Origin: Paracoccaceae bacterium
GTDB taxonomy: Bacteria; Pseudomonadota; Alphaproteobacteria; Rhodobacterales; Rhodobacteraceae
Direction: 5' to 3'
Assembly: GCA_027489355.1 (NCBI GenBank)
Contig: JAIXZY010000081.1
Coordinates: 1 to 55,182, forward strand
Length of the DNA: 55,182 nt
Under the pieces are notes generated by a model. That model worked only from the letters and a program-made list of their open reading frames with translations, did not search any database and had not been told where the DNA came from. Of this stretch, positions 7,094 to 16,029 are shown piece by piece. The first letter of the stretch is position 1. Each line of letters opens with the position of its first letter. The position numbers and the translations under genes were made by a program.

Positions 7094-8416
7094 TCACTTG
7101 ACCGGGACGATCAGTTCCGGGACGTGCGAGGTGCGGATGTCCACCCGCCCGACGCCCTGGATGTCGGCCGTCGGCACCGCAGGCACCGGACCGCGACGCG
7201 CCCCGAACTCGGACCGGGTATTTGCGGCGAAGCCTGCCTTGTCCTGATCCCAGACCGGCTTGCCATCCCGCTTGCGGAACCGCGGCATCACCTCTTCGGC
7301 GAAGATGGTCATGTTCTTGCGAACCATCCACGACGGCATCGTCCAGCCATCGGGATACATCAGCAGACGGCCCGCATCCATCTGGGTAGTGATCTCCTCG
7401 ATCCGTTCGGCAACGGTATCGGGCGAGCCGACGATGAACTGGCCGCTCTTGATGCCGTCCTCGAACGTGGTCTTCGCGATGTCCACGCTGCGATAGCCCC
7501 CCCCGGCCGCCATGCCGCGCAGCGACTGCGGTGTGACGTGACCCGGCGGGAAGGAATCGTGGAACGGCGAGCCGAGCGAGTTCTGCAGCACCGACATGAA
7601 ATGCCCTTCGGCCTCCAGCCGGGCCTGCTTGTCGGTTTCGGCGACGTGAACGAAGGCAGTGGCTGCAATCCGGCGGCTGTCAAAGTCCTTCCCGGTCTCG
7701 GCCACGGCCTGCTTGAACTGCTGGCAGTTCCGCAGAAGGACCGGCCACGGGACCAGCACGGCCAGATAGGTATAGCCATTCTCGGCCGCGAACGCGAGCG
7801 AATCCCTGGACCCGGCAGCAGGCACCCACATCTCGGGGCCGGGCTTCTGGATCGGCTTCGGCCAAAGATTGACGTACTCCGACTGGAAGAACTTGCCATC
7901 CCACTTGAACGGGGCGTCGGACTTGAACGCCGCCATGATCATGTCATGCGCCTCGCGGAACCGTTCGCGGGCGTAGGTCGGGTTCATCACGCCAAGCGAA
8001 TGATAGTTGCCACCGATCCCCATCGGCAAGCCAGCGAAGTAGCGGCCCTTCGACAGGATATCCAGCGTCGCGATCTCTTCCGCAAAGCGCATCGGCGTGA
8101 GGTACGAGTTCAGGAGCGCGCCCACGGTCCCGACCCGCATCCGGCTGGTCTTGGCGATGATCGTGGCGGCCATCGTGATCGACTGCCCGACGATCGAGTT
8201 CGGACCGCCATGCTGTTCGATGATGACGACGCCGTCATAACCAAGCCGCTCGGCAAGCACGGTGTCCTCGACGTAATCCTCGACGATCTGCTGACCGCGC
8301 AGGTCGTCGTAATACTTTGTCGGCGTCGTGATGAAGCGGGTCTTGCCCAGTTCGTCGCGGTGCGGAACGAAGGGGTACTTGCCGCCGTTGCAGATGTAGA
8401 ATTCAAGTTCTCTCAT
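7094..8416 (-). CDS. Luciferase-like (LLM) flavin-dependent monooxygenase
   Basis: A 440-residue LLM-class oxygenase, which uses reduced flavin delivered by a reductase to oxidise an organic substrate. Family features include DTVLAERLGYDGVVIIEQHG near residue 50, TSRMRVGTVGALLNSY, RFAEEIATLDILSKGRYFAG, GRDSLAFA-like AAGSRDSLAFAAENGYTYL, and GSPDTVAERIEEI. The N-terminus and the long C-terminus are larger than minimal LLM enzymes. AAGGAG lies eight bases before ATG 8416 and only five bases separate it from the hydrolase gene, so both are in one operon with the flavin reductase. The substrate is unknown; cleavage of C-N or C-S bonds or ring oxidation are precedents in the family. Confidence 0.92.
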   Translation of the reverse strand: MRELEFYICNGGKYPFVPHRDELGKTRFITTPTKYYDDLRGQQIVEDYVEDTVLAERLGYDGVVIIEQHGGPNSIVGQSITMAATIIAKTSRMRVGTVGALLNSYLTPMRFAEEIATLDILSKGRYFAGLPMGIGGNYHSLGVMNPTYARERFREAHDMIMAAFKSDAPFKWDGKFFQSEYVNLWPKPIQKPGPEMWVPAAGSRDSLAFAAENGYTYLAVLVPWPVLLRNCQQFKQAVAETGKDFDSRRIAATAFVHVAETDKQARLEAEGHFMSVLQNSLGSPFHDSFPPGHVTPQSLRGMAAGGGYRSVDIAKTTFEDGIKSGQFIVGSPDTVAERIEEITTQMDAGRLLMYPDGWTMPSWMVRKNMTIFAEEVMPRFRKRDGKPVWDQDKAGFAANTRSEFGARRGPVPAVPTADIQGVGRVDIRTSHVPELIVPVK

Positions 8417-8421
8417 GGGTC

Positions 8422-9234
8422 TTACTCCTTCGAACGGCTGACGAATGCACTGACCATCGCCGCAAGCTCGGTGGGGGCCTGCACGAAGGGAAGGTGCGAG
8501 GTCGTGACATTCGGCGCAGTGATGGTGACCACCTGCGCACCGGTGATCAGGTCGGCGTAGCGGCGGGCGACGTCGTTGTTGATGACCCGGTCATCCTCGG
8601 CGAGGATGATCTGCGTCGGGGCCTTAACCCGGGCAAGGCGACGCTCCAGCTTGGCATCGTGACGCGGTTGCCAGGCGAGGCGGGCCAGCGTGGTCGACTC
8701 GATATAGTTGTGGACGATCGCCTCGACCGGGTCGCCCTCTTCCAGGTAATCCGGGTACTTTTCGTGGTCGCCGTTCAAGACGCGGGCAAGGACTTCCTCA
8801 CCCGTCTGGCGGAAGATGTCGTGCCGGAACGCATCCTTCAGACCGGCCGGAGCGATCAGTTGCAGGCTGGCAAGCCGTTCGGGAAAGAAGGCCGCGATCT
8901 CGGCCGCGATCCAGCCGCCGAAGGAATGGCCCACAAGGTGAACCTTCGCGATGCCCAGCTGGTCCAGCAGTTCCGCGTAGTGGATGACGACATCAGAGAA
9001 ACCGTCCAGCCACTCCGGGAACGGCGTGTCGCCATAGCCGGGATGCTCGGGAACGATCAGGTCCACCGAACGGGACAGAGCTTCGTGGAAGGGCAGCCAG
9101 CGGCGGGTCAGCCCCGCCCCGTGCAGGTACTTCACGGCTTCGCCCGTCCCCTTGCGACGGATGGCTGTCTTCAAGCCATGCACGTCGATGAAGTCAGGCG
9201 CGGTGTAGAAGGGCCAGTGGTTGGCAATGTTCAT
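8422..9234 (-). CDS. Alpha/beta hydrolase (meta-cleavage-hydrolase-like)
   Basis: A 270-residue alpha/beta hydrolase. Nucleophile elbow GHSFGG, acid residue in LAEDDRVIN, and a C-terminal histidine in TSHLPFVQAP complete a Ser-Asp-His triad in the expected order. HGAGLTRRWLPFHEAL carries the oxyanion-hole HG. The overall pattern resembles hydrolases of aromatic ring-fission products, but ester or lactone hydrolysis is equally possible. GAGGAA precedes ATG 9234. It starts a transcription unit: 173 bp separate it from the upstream reductase gene, and that gap holds one of the ATCAC-N8-GTGAC sites (9340-9357). Confidence 0.9.
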   Translation of the reverse strand: MNIANHWPFYTAPDFIDVHGLKTAIRRKGTGEAVKYLHGAGLTRRWLPFHEALSRSVDLIVPEHPGYGDTPFPEWLDGFSDVVIHYAELLDQLGIAKVHLVGHSFGGWIAAEIAAFFPERLASLQLIAPAGLKDAFRHDIFRQTGEEVLARVLNGDHEKYPDYLEEGDPVEAIVHNYIESTTLARLAWQPRHDAKLERRLARVKAPTQIILAEDDRVINNDVARRYADLITGAQVVTITAPNVTTSHLPFVQAPTELAAMVSAFVSRSKE

Positions 9235-9339
9235 GGGGATTCCTCGCAGATGCCGGGGAAGCGGTCCCGACGTTTCACTTGACGGACGACGGGCCTACCG
9301 GGCTCGTCAGATACTAGGCAGGACCGCCCGGATGCCTCC

Positions 9340-9357
9340 ATCACCACGCGTTGTGAC
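9340..9357. promoter_or_regulatory. ATCAC-N8-GTGAC operator candidate, site A
   Basis: ATCAC (9340-9344) and GTGAC (9353-9357) flank eight bases, giving an inverted TCAC/GTGA pair. It lies 106 bp upstream of the hydrolase start. Identical half-sites at the same spacing occur at 17094, 24034 and 33403. Confidence 0.6.
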
Positions 9358-9406
9358 AGCCGCGCGGGGGATGCGTCCTTGCTGGTCGCGGATCGGTGGC
9401 GAAGGA

Positions 9407-10633
9407 TCATGTCGCACTCCCCACCAGGGATTTCAGATCAAGGTTCGCGTCCTCGAAATCCTTGCGTGTCAGGCCCGTTGTCCGGGCCAGAAGGGTGCGG
9501 GCGGCCATGTGATCGGCCGGGGCATTGACGGTTTCGACGCCCGTGAACGTCCCGTCGCGAAAGCAGATCGCTGCAAGGCGGTCGCTGTCCTCGGTCTTTC
9601 GGACAAGGACGTCATCCGCGCCGGCCGTCAGTCCCGCAATCTGAAGCTTGTAGCGCCCCTGATCGCTCCAGAACCACGGAACGATGCCAAAAGCCTCGTT
9701 GCCCCCGACGATGTTCCGGGCCACGCATTTCGCCTGCTCGACCGCGTTCTGAACCGATTCAAGGCGCAGCCGTCCCCGGGGGGCCGGGAAATCGACGCAG
9801 TCGCCTACCGCCCAGATGCAGGGATCCAGGGTCCGCAACGCGGTGTCGACCAGGATTCCGTTCCCGGTCTGAAGCCCCGCCCCCCTGGCAAGGTCGTCGT
9901 TTGGAACGGCCCCCGCCGCCAGAAGCACAAGATCGGCATCGACAACGGCGTCGTCGGCCAGCAGCAGGCCCGTGACCCGCCCGTCCGCAGTGCCGAGGAT
10001 CCGGCCGGCGCCGATCCGATACCGGATTTCGATGCCATCCCTTCGGTGCAGCTGCAGAAGATGCGCCGACACCGCCGCGGATACGGATCGCTCCAGGATC
10101 CGGCTTCCGGCCTCGATCACGGTCACCTTCTTGCCCGCCGACCGGGCAAAGGCAGCGACCTCCAGTCCGATGAAGCCGCCACCGACGATTGCGATGCTTG
10201 CAGCCGCAGACATCGCCGTCCTGAGCCGCTCGGCCTGGGCCAGGGTGCGAAGCTCATGCACGTTCTGCAGGTCGCTTCCCGCCAGCGGAAGCCTGCGGGG
10301 TCGCGTGCCGGTCGCCAGGACCAGATGCTCGTAGGGCAGAGTCCGGCCGTCGGACAAGGAAACCGACCGCGCCTTGCGATCGATCGCCTCGGCACGGGTC
10401 GCCAGCAGCACGTCGACCTGTTGCGCATCCAGAGCCGCCTGCCCCCGCAGCACAAGCTGATCGAAATTGCCGTCGGCCAGGTAGGTCTTGGACAAGGGCG
10501 GACGCTGATAGGGCAGCACCGGCTCGTCGCTCACGATCTGGATGGGCTTGTCAAAGCCCAGCTGACGCAGGCTTAGCGCCACCTGCAGGCCGGCCTGTCC
10601 GCCACCGATGATGACGACCCCCGGCTGGGTCAT
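9407..10633 (-). CDS. FAD-dependent ferredoxin reductase for the P450 system
   Basis: A 408-residue pyridine-nucleotide:ferredoxin oxidoreductase of the putidaredoxin-reductase type. It has an N-terminal FAD motif (VIIGGGQAGLQVALSLRQLG), the YQRPPLSKTYL segment, an NADH-binding GXGXXG (IAIVGGGFIGLEVAAFARSAG, given as two parts of the domain near residue 150), and a C-terminal FAD contact (IWAVGDCVDF). It transfers electrons from NAD(P)H to the neighbouring [2Fe-2S] ferredoxin. Its ATG overlaps the ferredoxin stop (ATGA). A longer in-frame extension upstream runs antisense-like through the ferredoxin and is not coding. Gene order P450-ferredoxin-reductase indicates a complete class I P450 chain. 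Confidence 0.95.
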   Translation of the reverse strand: MTQPGVVIIGGGQAGLQVALSLRQLGFDKPIQIVSDEPVLPYQRPPLSKTYLADGNFDQLVLRGQAALDAQQVDVLLATRAEAIDRKARSVSLSDGRTLPYEHLVLATGTRPRRLPLAGSDLQNVHELRTLAQAERLRTAMSAAASIAIVGGGFIGLEVAAFARSAGKKVTVIEAGSRILERSVSAAVSAHLLQLHRRDGIEIRYRIGAGRILGTADGRVTGLLLADDAVVDADLVLLAAGAVPNDDLARGAGLQTGNGILVDTALRTLDPCIWAVGDCVDFPAPRGRLRLESVQNAVEQAKCVARNIVGGNEAFGIVPWFWSDQGRYKLQIAGLTAGADDVLVRKTEDSDRLAAICFRDGTFTGVETVNAPADHMAARTLLARTTGLTRKDFEDANLDLKSLVGSAT

Positions 10634-10953
10634 TGCTGGGTCTCGGGAAGAAACACGCGCAGACCGTCCAGCGCGTCGCTCATCTGGATCTGGCACGACA
10701 ATCGACTGCCCGGACGACGCTGCGAGGCGACGCAGTCCAGCATCTCGTTCTCGATCTCGCTCGCCGGTGCGGCGAGATGGACGAAAGGCGTATCCACATA
10801 CACGTGGCAAGTCGCGCACATCGCGGACCCGCCACACTCCGCCACGATGCCTTCGACGCCATTTACCATCGCGACCTGCATCACGCTTTGACCGTTTTGG
10901 GCGGTCAGGGTCGTCTCGCGACCATCCGCACTGACGAAGGTGACCTTCGGCAT
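10630..10953 (-). CDS. [2Fe-2S] ferredoxin (redox partner of the P450)
   Basis: A 107-residue vertebrate/adrenodoxin-type [2Fe-2S] ferredoxin. The cluster ligands are in AECGGSAMCATCHVY (CX5CX2C) and the distant fourth cysteine in SRLSCQIQM. Acidic residues follow as expected for reductase and P450 contact. GCAGGAG lies before ATG 10953, and homologues also begin MPKVTF. It sits between the P450 and its reductase, overlapping the latter by four bases, which makes the electron route reductase-ferredoxin-P450 very likely. Confidence 0.96.
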   Translation of the reverse strand: MPKVTFVSADGRETTLTAQNGQSVMQVAMVNGVEGIVAECGGSAMCATCHVYVDTPFVHLAAPASEIENEMLDCVASQRRPGSRLSCQIQMSDALDGLRVFLPETQQ

Positions 10954-11029
10954 ACTGCAACTCCTGCAAGGATCGGGATCGTGGCTTCCTCCACCCCGGC
11001 CAGGCCGGGGCGTCGGGCATTCGGAATGG

Positions 11030-12247
11030 TCAGCTGAAGGCAACCGGAAGGCTGATCAGCGACCGGACAAAGTTGTTGGGCCGCCAGACCGGCTCGCCGG
11101 TCAGTTCGATCCTGGAGACCTTGCGGGCAAGCGCGGCGACCACGGCTTCCCCCTCCGCCCGCGCCAGCATCTGGCCGACACAGGAATGGAGCCCCGTTCC
11201 GAACGTCATCATGCCCGGCGTCTTCCGCGTGATGTCATAGCGTTCGGGATCATCGAACTTCGCCGGATCCAGATTCGCCGAGGCATAGCTCATCATCACC
11301 TTTGCATTCTCGGGAATGACGACGCCGCTCACCTCGGTATCGGCGATGCAGGTGCGGTAGAAATGATGAACCGGAGCGTTGAGACGCAGCGCCTCGTCAA
11401 ACGCGGCCCGCGCCAGGCTGGGGTCGGATTTCAGCTTGGCGAACTCGCCCGGGTTGGTCGCCAGCGACCACAGCACGATCCCCACGGCGGCGATGGTTGC
11501 GTCCATGCCGGCCGCCAGGAAGGCCCGCACCAGCATCGCAGCCTCCTCATCGGTGATCTGGCCGGTGTCGACCTGCTTGTAGATCGCCTCGCCCATGCCG
11601 TCGGGATGAAGCGCCTCGCGCTTGCAGGACTCGGTCATCCACGGGATCGTCTCCGCACCACGCCGCATCCATTCGCGGGTCCGCTCATTGTCCGGCCCGC
11701 TCGCGTTGAAGGTCAGGATGCCGTAATCGATGATCTTGCGGCGATCCACCGACTTCAGTCCGACCGCCCGGGGGAACACGCCGACGGAAAAGGTCTCGGC
11801 CAGATCGGGGATCGCGTCGAACGACCCTTTGCCGACCACGGCATCGACCAGCTTGTCCGCCTCCGCCTGGAAGAGAGGCTTCAGTCCGTTCACGACGTTC
11901 GGCGTCAGGGTGCGCATCATCGCCGTGCGCGTGCGGGTGTGGTAGGGCGGGTCCACCTCAAGGATGATGCTCGGTTTCCGCCAGTTCTCGTGCACGGTGT
12001 AGTCGTTGATGCCGGTCCCGCGCGACGAGACGAACACGTCCTGCCGCGCAAGGATTTCGCCGACGACACGGTGATGCCCGGTGGCAAGGATGCTGTAGCG
12101 GGGGATATAGACGAAATCCCCACGGCCACGAAGCTCGCGATAATTCGGCACGGGGTTCAGCAGATACTCGTCCGAATAGGGGTCCACATCCCAGCTCTCG
12201 ACGTTCGCCGGTTTCTCGATGGCGATATGCCCTTCGACGATCTTCAT
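11030..12247 (-). CDS. Cytochrome P450, CYP199-like
   Basis: A 405-residue bacterial P450. The haem loop FGTGLHSCVG places the thiolate at Cys356, the ExxR motif is Glu285-Ala-Leu-Arg288, and DITRKTPG precedes the haem loop. Across its length it resembles CYP199A enzymes (SSRGTGINDY, ILEVDPPYHTR, FPRAVGLK), which oxidatively demethylate 4-methoxybenzoate-type acids. In the I-helix, AGMDAT (246-251) carries Asp249 followed by Ala250, where most P450s have the oxygen-activating threonine; a threonine comes one residue later. CAGGAG precedes ATG 12247. It heads a minus-strand unit with ferredoxin and reductase and is divergent from an AraC-type regulator. The substrate is inferred to be an aromatic acid. 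Confidence 0.93.
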   Translation of the reverse strand: MKIVEGHIAIEKPANVESWDVDPYSDEYLLNPVPNYRELRGRGDFVYIPRYSILATGHHRVVGEILARQDVFVSSRGTGINDYTVHENWRKPSIILEVDPPYHTRTRTAMMRTLTPNVVNGLKPLFQAEADKLVDAVVGKGSFDAIPDLAETFSVGVFPRAVGLKSVDRRKIIDYGILTFNASGPDNERTREWMRRGAETIPWMTESCKREALHPDGMGEAIYKQVDTGQITDEEAAMLVRAFLAAGMDATIAAVGIVLWSLATNPGEFAKLKSDPSLARAAFDEALRLNAPVHHFYRTCIADTEVSGVVIPENAKVMMSYASANLDPAKFDDPERYDITRKTPGMMTFGTGLHSCVGQMLARAEGEAVVAALARKVSRIELTGEPVWRPNNFVRSLISLPVAFS

Positions 12248-12351
12248 GCCCTTGCTCCTGTCAGTGCCGGATGGCGTTCGCGACACTAGCCAAAACGGGA
12301 CTGGCTGCATACAAGGGCTTCTGACAACCTATCTCTAAATCCGGTCAGAAA

Positions 12352-13134
12352 ATGGTCACCTTCGACCTCTATGAACACGAAGCGATCGAGCTGCCTGTCG
12401 TCGCGGTCGAAGTCGCGATGGGCGAGGACGTCGCCGAAATCCCGATGCATTCGCACCCAAGCGGACAGATCATCGTCTCGCTTCAGGGGGCGGTCAGCTG
12501 CGAGCTGCGCGACGCGCTCTGGATGGTGCCGCCGAATTGCGCGGTCTGGATTCCCGGCCATATCGAACACCGCTGCCGCGCCACCCTGAACGCGCGGATG
12601 TGCTTCCTGATGATCAAGCCGGACTACGCCGCGCGGCTGCCATCGGGCTGCGCAACCCTTCAGATCACCCCCTTCGTCCGCGAGCTGATCCTTCGCATGA
12701 CGCAACTGGATCCGACCAACCCAGAGCCTCATGCGATGAGCATGATCGACGTTGTCCTGGGAGAGCTGGAGCAGATGAAGCCCGCCTCCTTCGACTTGCC
12801 GCTGCCCGCGAATCCCAAACTTCGGCTGATCGTCGACACGATCCTGTCCCGACCCTCGGACCGGCGCACCCTGCCGGAATGGGCTGATCGGCTGGCGATG
12901 AGCGAACGGACCCTGTCGCGCCTGATCGTCCAGGAAACCGGCCTGAGCTTCGGCCGCTGGAGACAGCAGATGCACCTGCTCATGGCGCTGCGAATGCTTG
13001 CCTCTGGCGCTTCGGTTCAGGCTGCGGCGAACGACCTCGGCTATGCTTCGGTGACAGCCTTCATCACCATGTTCAAATCCGCACTGGGGACGACACCCAC
13101 CCGCTACTTCCAGTCGCAAGAGCGCGTTTCCTGA
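12352..13134 (+). CDS. AraC-family transcriptional regulator with cupin sensor domain
   Basis: A 260-residue protein with an N-terminal cupin-like sensor (EIPMHSHPSGQIIVSLQG around residues 30-47, then VPPNCAVWIPGHIEHRC) and a C-terminal AraC double helix-turn-helix from about residue 160 to 255 (LPEWADRLAMSERTLSRL, LLMALRMLASGASVQAAAND, GYASVTAFITMFKSALGTTP). This architecture matches small AraC regulators of aromatic or effector-responsive genes. It is divergent from the P450-ferredoxin-reductase unit across 104 bp, so it most likely controls that operon and itself. I see no obvious direct-repeat operator in the gap. Confidence 0.93.
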   Translation: MVTFDLYEHEAIELPVVAVEVAMGEDVAEIPMHSHPSGQIIVSLQGAVSCELRDALWMVPPNCAVWIPGHIEHRCRATLNARMCFLMIKPDYAARLPSGCATLQITPFVRELILRMTQLDPTNPEPHAMSMIDVVLGELEQMKPASFDLPLPANPKLRLIVDTILSRPSDRRTLPEWADRLAMSERTLSRLIVQETGLSFGRWRQQMHLLMALRMLASGASVQAAANDLGYASVTAFITMFKSALGTTPTRYFQSQERVS

Positions 13135-13204
13135 CCTGCGCCTTCTGTCCGCACGCGCCGCCACGGATGCAAGCTTTGCCCGGTTGCTGCAAATATTTCC
13201 CCGA

Positions 13205-14884
13205 TCAGGCGCGGGCCTGCGGCGTGGCTGGGTCGGCCCCGTCCTGGCCGATCCGCTTGCGCGCGGCGGCGTCGCGTCCTGCGATGTACCCCCAGGCAAG
13301 GTTCGGGCCAAGCGTCGTCCCGGTGCTGACCGCCTTGGTCCCGATCGGGCAAGCCATCGCGACCCCGACGCAGTAAAGCCCCAAGATCGCGGAGCCATCG
13401 GCCCGCAGCACCCGTGCCCGCTCGTCCGTCCGCGGCCCGCCTTTCGTGGAAATGAACGTCCTGTTGAAGGTCAGTGCAACGAATGGCGGCTTGACGATCT
13501 TCTCACGACGGGTCCGCCCAAAGCGATCGGCCAGGCCCTCGTCGATGCCCGCATTGAAGGCATCGACGGTCCGGCCAAGCGTCTCGGGATCGACCGCGAT
13601 CTTGCGCGCCAGCCCGCCAAGCGTCGGCGCGTGTGTGATCCATTCCGACTCCCGCCCGGCAACCAGTCGCGCAATGCGGTTCCGCGCCAGAAACCGTGCG
13701 TCCGCTATGAACCAGGCCGGCAGGTTGACCGGTTGCCCCGCCTGGTTCCTCTTGTCGAGAAGCAGGCCAAGATTGTGATCGTGCTCGTTCACGAACCGCT
13801 CGCCCTGCCCGTTCACGATGACCGCATTGGGTGCAACGTGGTAGAACCAGCCCAAACCCTGCCGCTTGCCATCGATCCGGCCGGGGATCGCCGAGTTGAA
13901 GTTGGCCTGGTCCATGCGATCCACCTCGGCCCCGGCCGCGAGGGCAAGTGCCAGCCCGTCTCCTTCATTGGTCGGCGGGCTGGCCCTGTAATCGACCGGG
14001 CCGGGAAAATGTTCTGCGATCAGGGCGTCATTCCATTCGAACCCGCCCGAGGCGATCACCACCCCGCAGCGGGCTCGAAATCGGCGTGGCGTCCCGGCGA
14101 CCATCGCCGTGACGCCGCGGATGTCCCCGTCGGGCCCCTGGTCCAGTCCAGTGATCCTTGCACCGGTCAGGATGGTGCAGCCGTGATCCAGACAACCCTT
14201 CAGCAAGCCCGTCACCAGGGCGGTACCCATCCCGCGTTGGCCCGCCAGAAGGCGCTTTGCAAGGACGGGAAGCTGTCCAAGCAGGGCCAGAGGTCCCGCC
14301 GTCAGCGGATCGCGTTCAACAACTTCGGCAAAGGTGAAAAGCATCGGCAGCTTCGGCCTGCGGATGCGCCTTGCCCAGCCGCCGACGACACTGCGCCGGA
14401 CAAGACCTGGAGTCAGCATGCGGCCCAGCGGCTTCGCCCCCGGAGCGTCCGGAAAGAGATCCGCGTCCGGCAGCAGCTGAAAACGCAGCGGCGTCTCCTC
14501 TTCGATCAGCCGGAGTGCCGCTCCGGCGGTCCGCGCAAAGGCGGCAAGCCGTCTGCCATCGCTTTCCGCCCAGCCCGGCGGTGCCGTTGCCAGAAGATAG
14601 GCTTCGGCCTCGGCGGGGCTGTCGGACAGACCCGCCTGCGCGGCGACATGGTTCGCCGGGGCATAGATTGCCGCGGCGGACCAGGCCGTGGTTCCACCCA
14701 GTTTCTCGGCCTTCTCGACGACCAGGACCGACAGACCCTCGGAAGCCGCCGTCAGGGCGCACATCAACCCGGCCGAGCCAGACCCCATCACGACAAGGTC
14801 GAACTCCTCAGCCGTAGCGGGAAGGCCTGGCACCGGACGCTCGCTGGCCCTCCCGCTGGCAGAGACCGAAGACCGGGTACGCAC
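13205..14884 (-). CDS. FAD-binding dehydrogenase (fumarate reductase / KstD-like)
   Basis: A 559-residue flavoprotein of the FAD_binding_2 family, which includes fumarate reductases and 3-ketosteroid delta-1-dehydrogenases. Seen are the dinucleotide loop VMGSGSAGLMCALTAASEGL, EKLGGTTAWSAAAIY, VIASGGFEWN, the NEHD segment, and the C-terminal ALGP-like STGTTLGPNLAWGYIAGRDAA (last part only). Such enzymes introduce or reduce C=C bonds next to a carbonyl or acid group. The start is GTG 14884, 12 bp after the stop of the small monooxygenase-like gene, so they share a transcript; its Shine-Dalgarno is weak. Convergent with araC. The substrate is unknown. Confidence 0.87.
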   Translation of the reverse strand: MRTRSSVSASGRASERPVPGLPATAEEFDLVVMGSGSAGLMCALTAASEGLSVLVVEKAEKLGGTTAWSAAAIYAPANHVAAQAGLSDSPAEAEAYLLATAPPGWAESDGRRLAAFARTAGAALRLIEEETPLRFQLLPDADLFPDAPGAKPLGRMLTPGLVRRSVVGGWARRIRRPKLPMLFTFAEVVERDPLTAGPLALLGQLPVLAKRLLAGQRGMGTALVTGLLKGCLDHGCTILTGARITGLDQGPDGDIRGVTAMVAGTPRRFRARCGVVIASGGFEWNDALIAEHFPGPVDYRASPPTNEGDGLALALAAGAEVDRMDQANFNSAIPGRIDGKRQGLGWFYHVAPNAVIVNGQGERFVNEHDHNLGLLLDKRNQAGQPVNLPAWFIADARFLARNRIARLVAGRESEWITHAPTLGGLARKIAVDPETLGRTVDAFNAGIDEGLADRFGRTRREKIVKPPFVALTFNRTFISTKGGPRTDERARVLRADGSAILGLYCVGVAMACPIGTKAVSTGTTLGPNLAWGYIAGRDAAARKRIGQDGADPATPQARA

Positions 14885-14896
14885 GGCCGACCGATT

Positions 14897-15184
14897 TCAG
14901 TAGATCTGCCAGATCGTGTCGAAGGGCTTGCCGGTCCCGCGCGCCTTGGCCAGTTCGCGGATCACCGGACCCATTTCGGCAAGGAACGCGTGCAGACCGG
15001 CCTCGGACTCCCATTCGTCGATGTCCAGGATCTCGCCGTCACGATACAGGCGGCGGTGCGCGATGCACCCATGCCGCTTAAGGGCTTCGTGCAGCATTTC
15101 GGTCTGGGCTGCATGCGTCTTCTCGACCTCCCGGACCCGCTCGATATCGACGTCCGGGATGCGAACCGTAACGACAATGCTCAT
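14897..15184 (-). CDS. Small dimeric alpha/beta-barrel (ABM-like) protein
   Basis: A 95-residue protein predicted to form a ferredoxin-like dimeric alpha/beta barrel: a beta start (SIVVTVRIPDVD), helix (THAAQTEMLHEALKRHG), then RRLYRDGEILDIDEWESEAGL and a C-terminal helix. This pattern matches antibiotic-biosynthesis-monooxygenase (ABM) or EthD-like proteins, which act as cofactor-free oxygenases, isomerases or binding proteins. GGAGGAAAG precedes ATG 15184. It heads a two-gene unit with the FAD dehydrogenase. A hairpin at 15216-15235 separates it from the ABC transporter genes. Confidence 0.7.
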   Translation of the reverse strand: MSIVVTVRIPDVDIERVREVEKTHAAQTEMLHEALKRHGCIAHRRLYRDGEILDIDEWESEAGLHAFLAEMGPVIRELAKARGTGKPFDTIWQIY

Positions 15185-15215
15185 GTGTCTTTCCTCCGTG
15201 AAAGGATTGCTACCG

Positions 15216-15235
15216 TTCCCGCCGACGGGCGGGAA
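15216..15235 (-). terminator. Hairpin after the ABC transporter ATPase gene
   Basis: TTCCCGCC (15216-15223) pairs perfectly with GGCGGGAA (15228-15235) around a four-base loop, between the ATPase stop and the next minus-strand gene. There is no T-run, so attenuation rather than firm termination is possible. An ATAAT-N8-GTGAC half-matching site follows at 15235-15252. Confidence 0.45.
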
Positions 15236-15264
15236 TAATCATGGACTGTGACAGCCCCGCGCCG

Positions 15265-16023
15265 TCAGAGGACCGACCCGACGAAGGCCTTGGTGCGCGG
15301 GTTCGTGGGCCAGCTCAGGACGTCGTTGGGACTGCCCGATTCAATGATCTGACCGTGATCCATGAAGATCACCCGATCGGCCGCTTCGCGCGCAAAGCCC
15401 ATCTCGTGCGTCACGACGATCATGGTCTGGCCGCTTGCCGCAAGTTGCTTCATCACCTGCAGCACTTCATTGACGTTCTCGGGATCCAGCGCGCTGGTCG
15501 GTTCGTCGAACAGGATGACCTGCGGCTCCATGTTCAGCGCGCGCGCGATGGCCACACGCTGCTTCTGCCCGCCGGAAAGCTGGGCCGGATAGGCGTCTGC
15601 CTTGTTCGCCAGCCCGACCCGGGTCAGGTACTCCATCCCGCGCTCGACCGCGACCTCGCGCTTTTCGCCCTTCACGCCGATCGGAGCCTCGATCAGGTTC
15701 TGCAGCACGGTCATGTGCGGAAACAGGTTGAAGCCCTGGAACACCATGCCAATGTTGCGGATGCGCATGGCGATCTCTTTCTCGGGCAGTTCCACCAGAC
15801 GGTCGCCGGCCTCGCGATAGGCGATCAGTTCGCCGTTCAGGGTGATCCGCCCCGAGTTGACGCTCTCCAGATGATTGATGCAGCGCAGAATGGTGCTCTT
15901 GCCCGACCCCGAAGGGCCGATGATGCAGACCGTCTCTCCCGCCGCGACTTCGAAGGACACGTCTTTCAGCACCATGAGAGGACCGAACGACTTGCGGACT
16001 CTGTCGACTTTGATCATTTCCAT
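15265..16023 (-). CDS. Amino-acid ABC transporter ATP-binding protein
   Basis: A 252-residue GlnQ/HisP-type ATPase. Walker A is GPSGSGKST, the Q-loop lies in [15 protein letters not shown], the signature is [15 protein letters not shown], and Walker B is [14 protein letters not shown], followed by the H-loop VVTHEMGFA. It powers uptake through the permease encoded seven bases upstream. No substrate-binding protein lies in this unit, but two candidates lie at 23.1 and 32.4 kb. GGAG precedes ATG 16023. Confidence 0.97.
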   Translation of the reverse strand: MEMIKVDRVRKSFGPLMVLKDVSFEVAAGETVCIIGPSGSGKSTILRCINHLESVNSGRITLNGELIAYREAGDRLVELPEKEIAMRIRNIGMVFQGFNLFPHMTVLQNLIEAPIGVKGEKREVAVERGMEYLTRVGLANKADAYPAQLSGGQKQRVAIARALNMEPQVILFDEPTSALDPENVNEVLQVMKQLAASGQTMIVVTHEMGFAREAADRVIFMDHGQIIESGSPNDVLSWPTNPRTKAFVGSVL

Positions 16024-16029
16024 CTCCGA

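Noticed and set aside
9340-9357. Reading the ATCAC-N8-GTGAC sites as CRP sites
   Set aside because: CRP sites are TGTGA-N6-TCACA; here the halves point the other way (TCAC then GTGA) and the spacer is eight bases.
13184-15238. 684-codon plus-strand open frame
   Set aside because: It is antisense to the FAD dehydrogenase and ABM-like genes, both of which have family motifs and ribosome sites.
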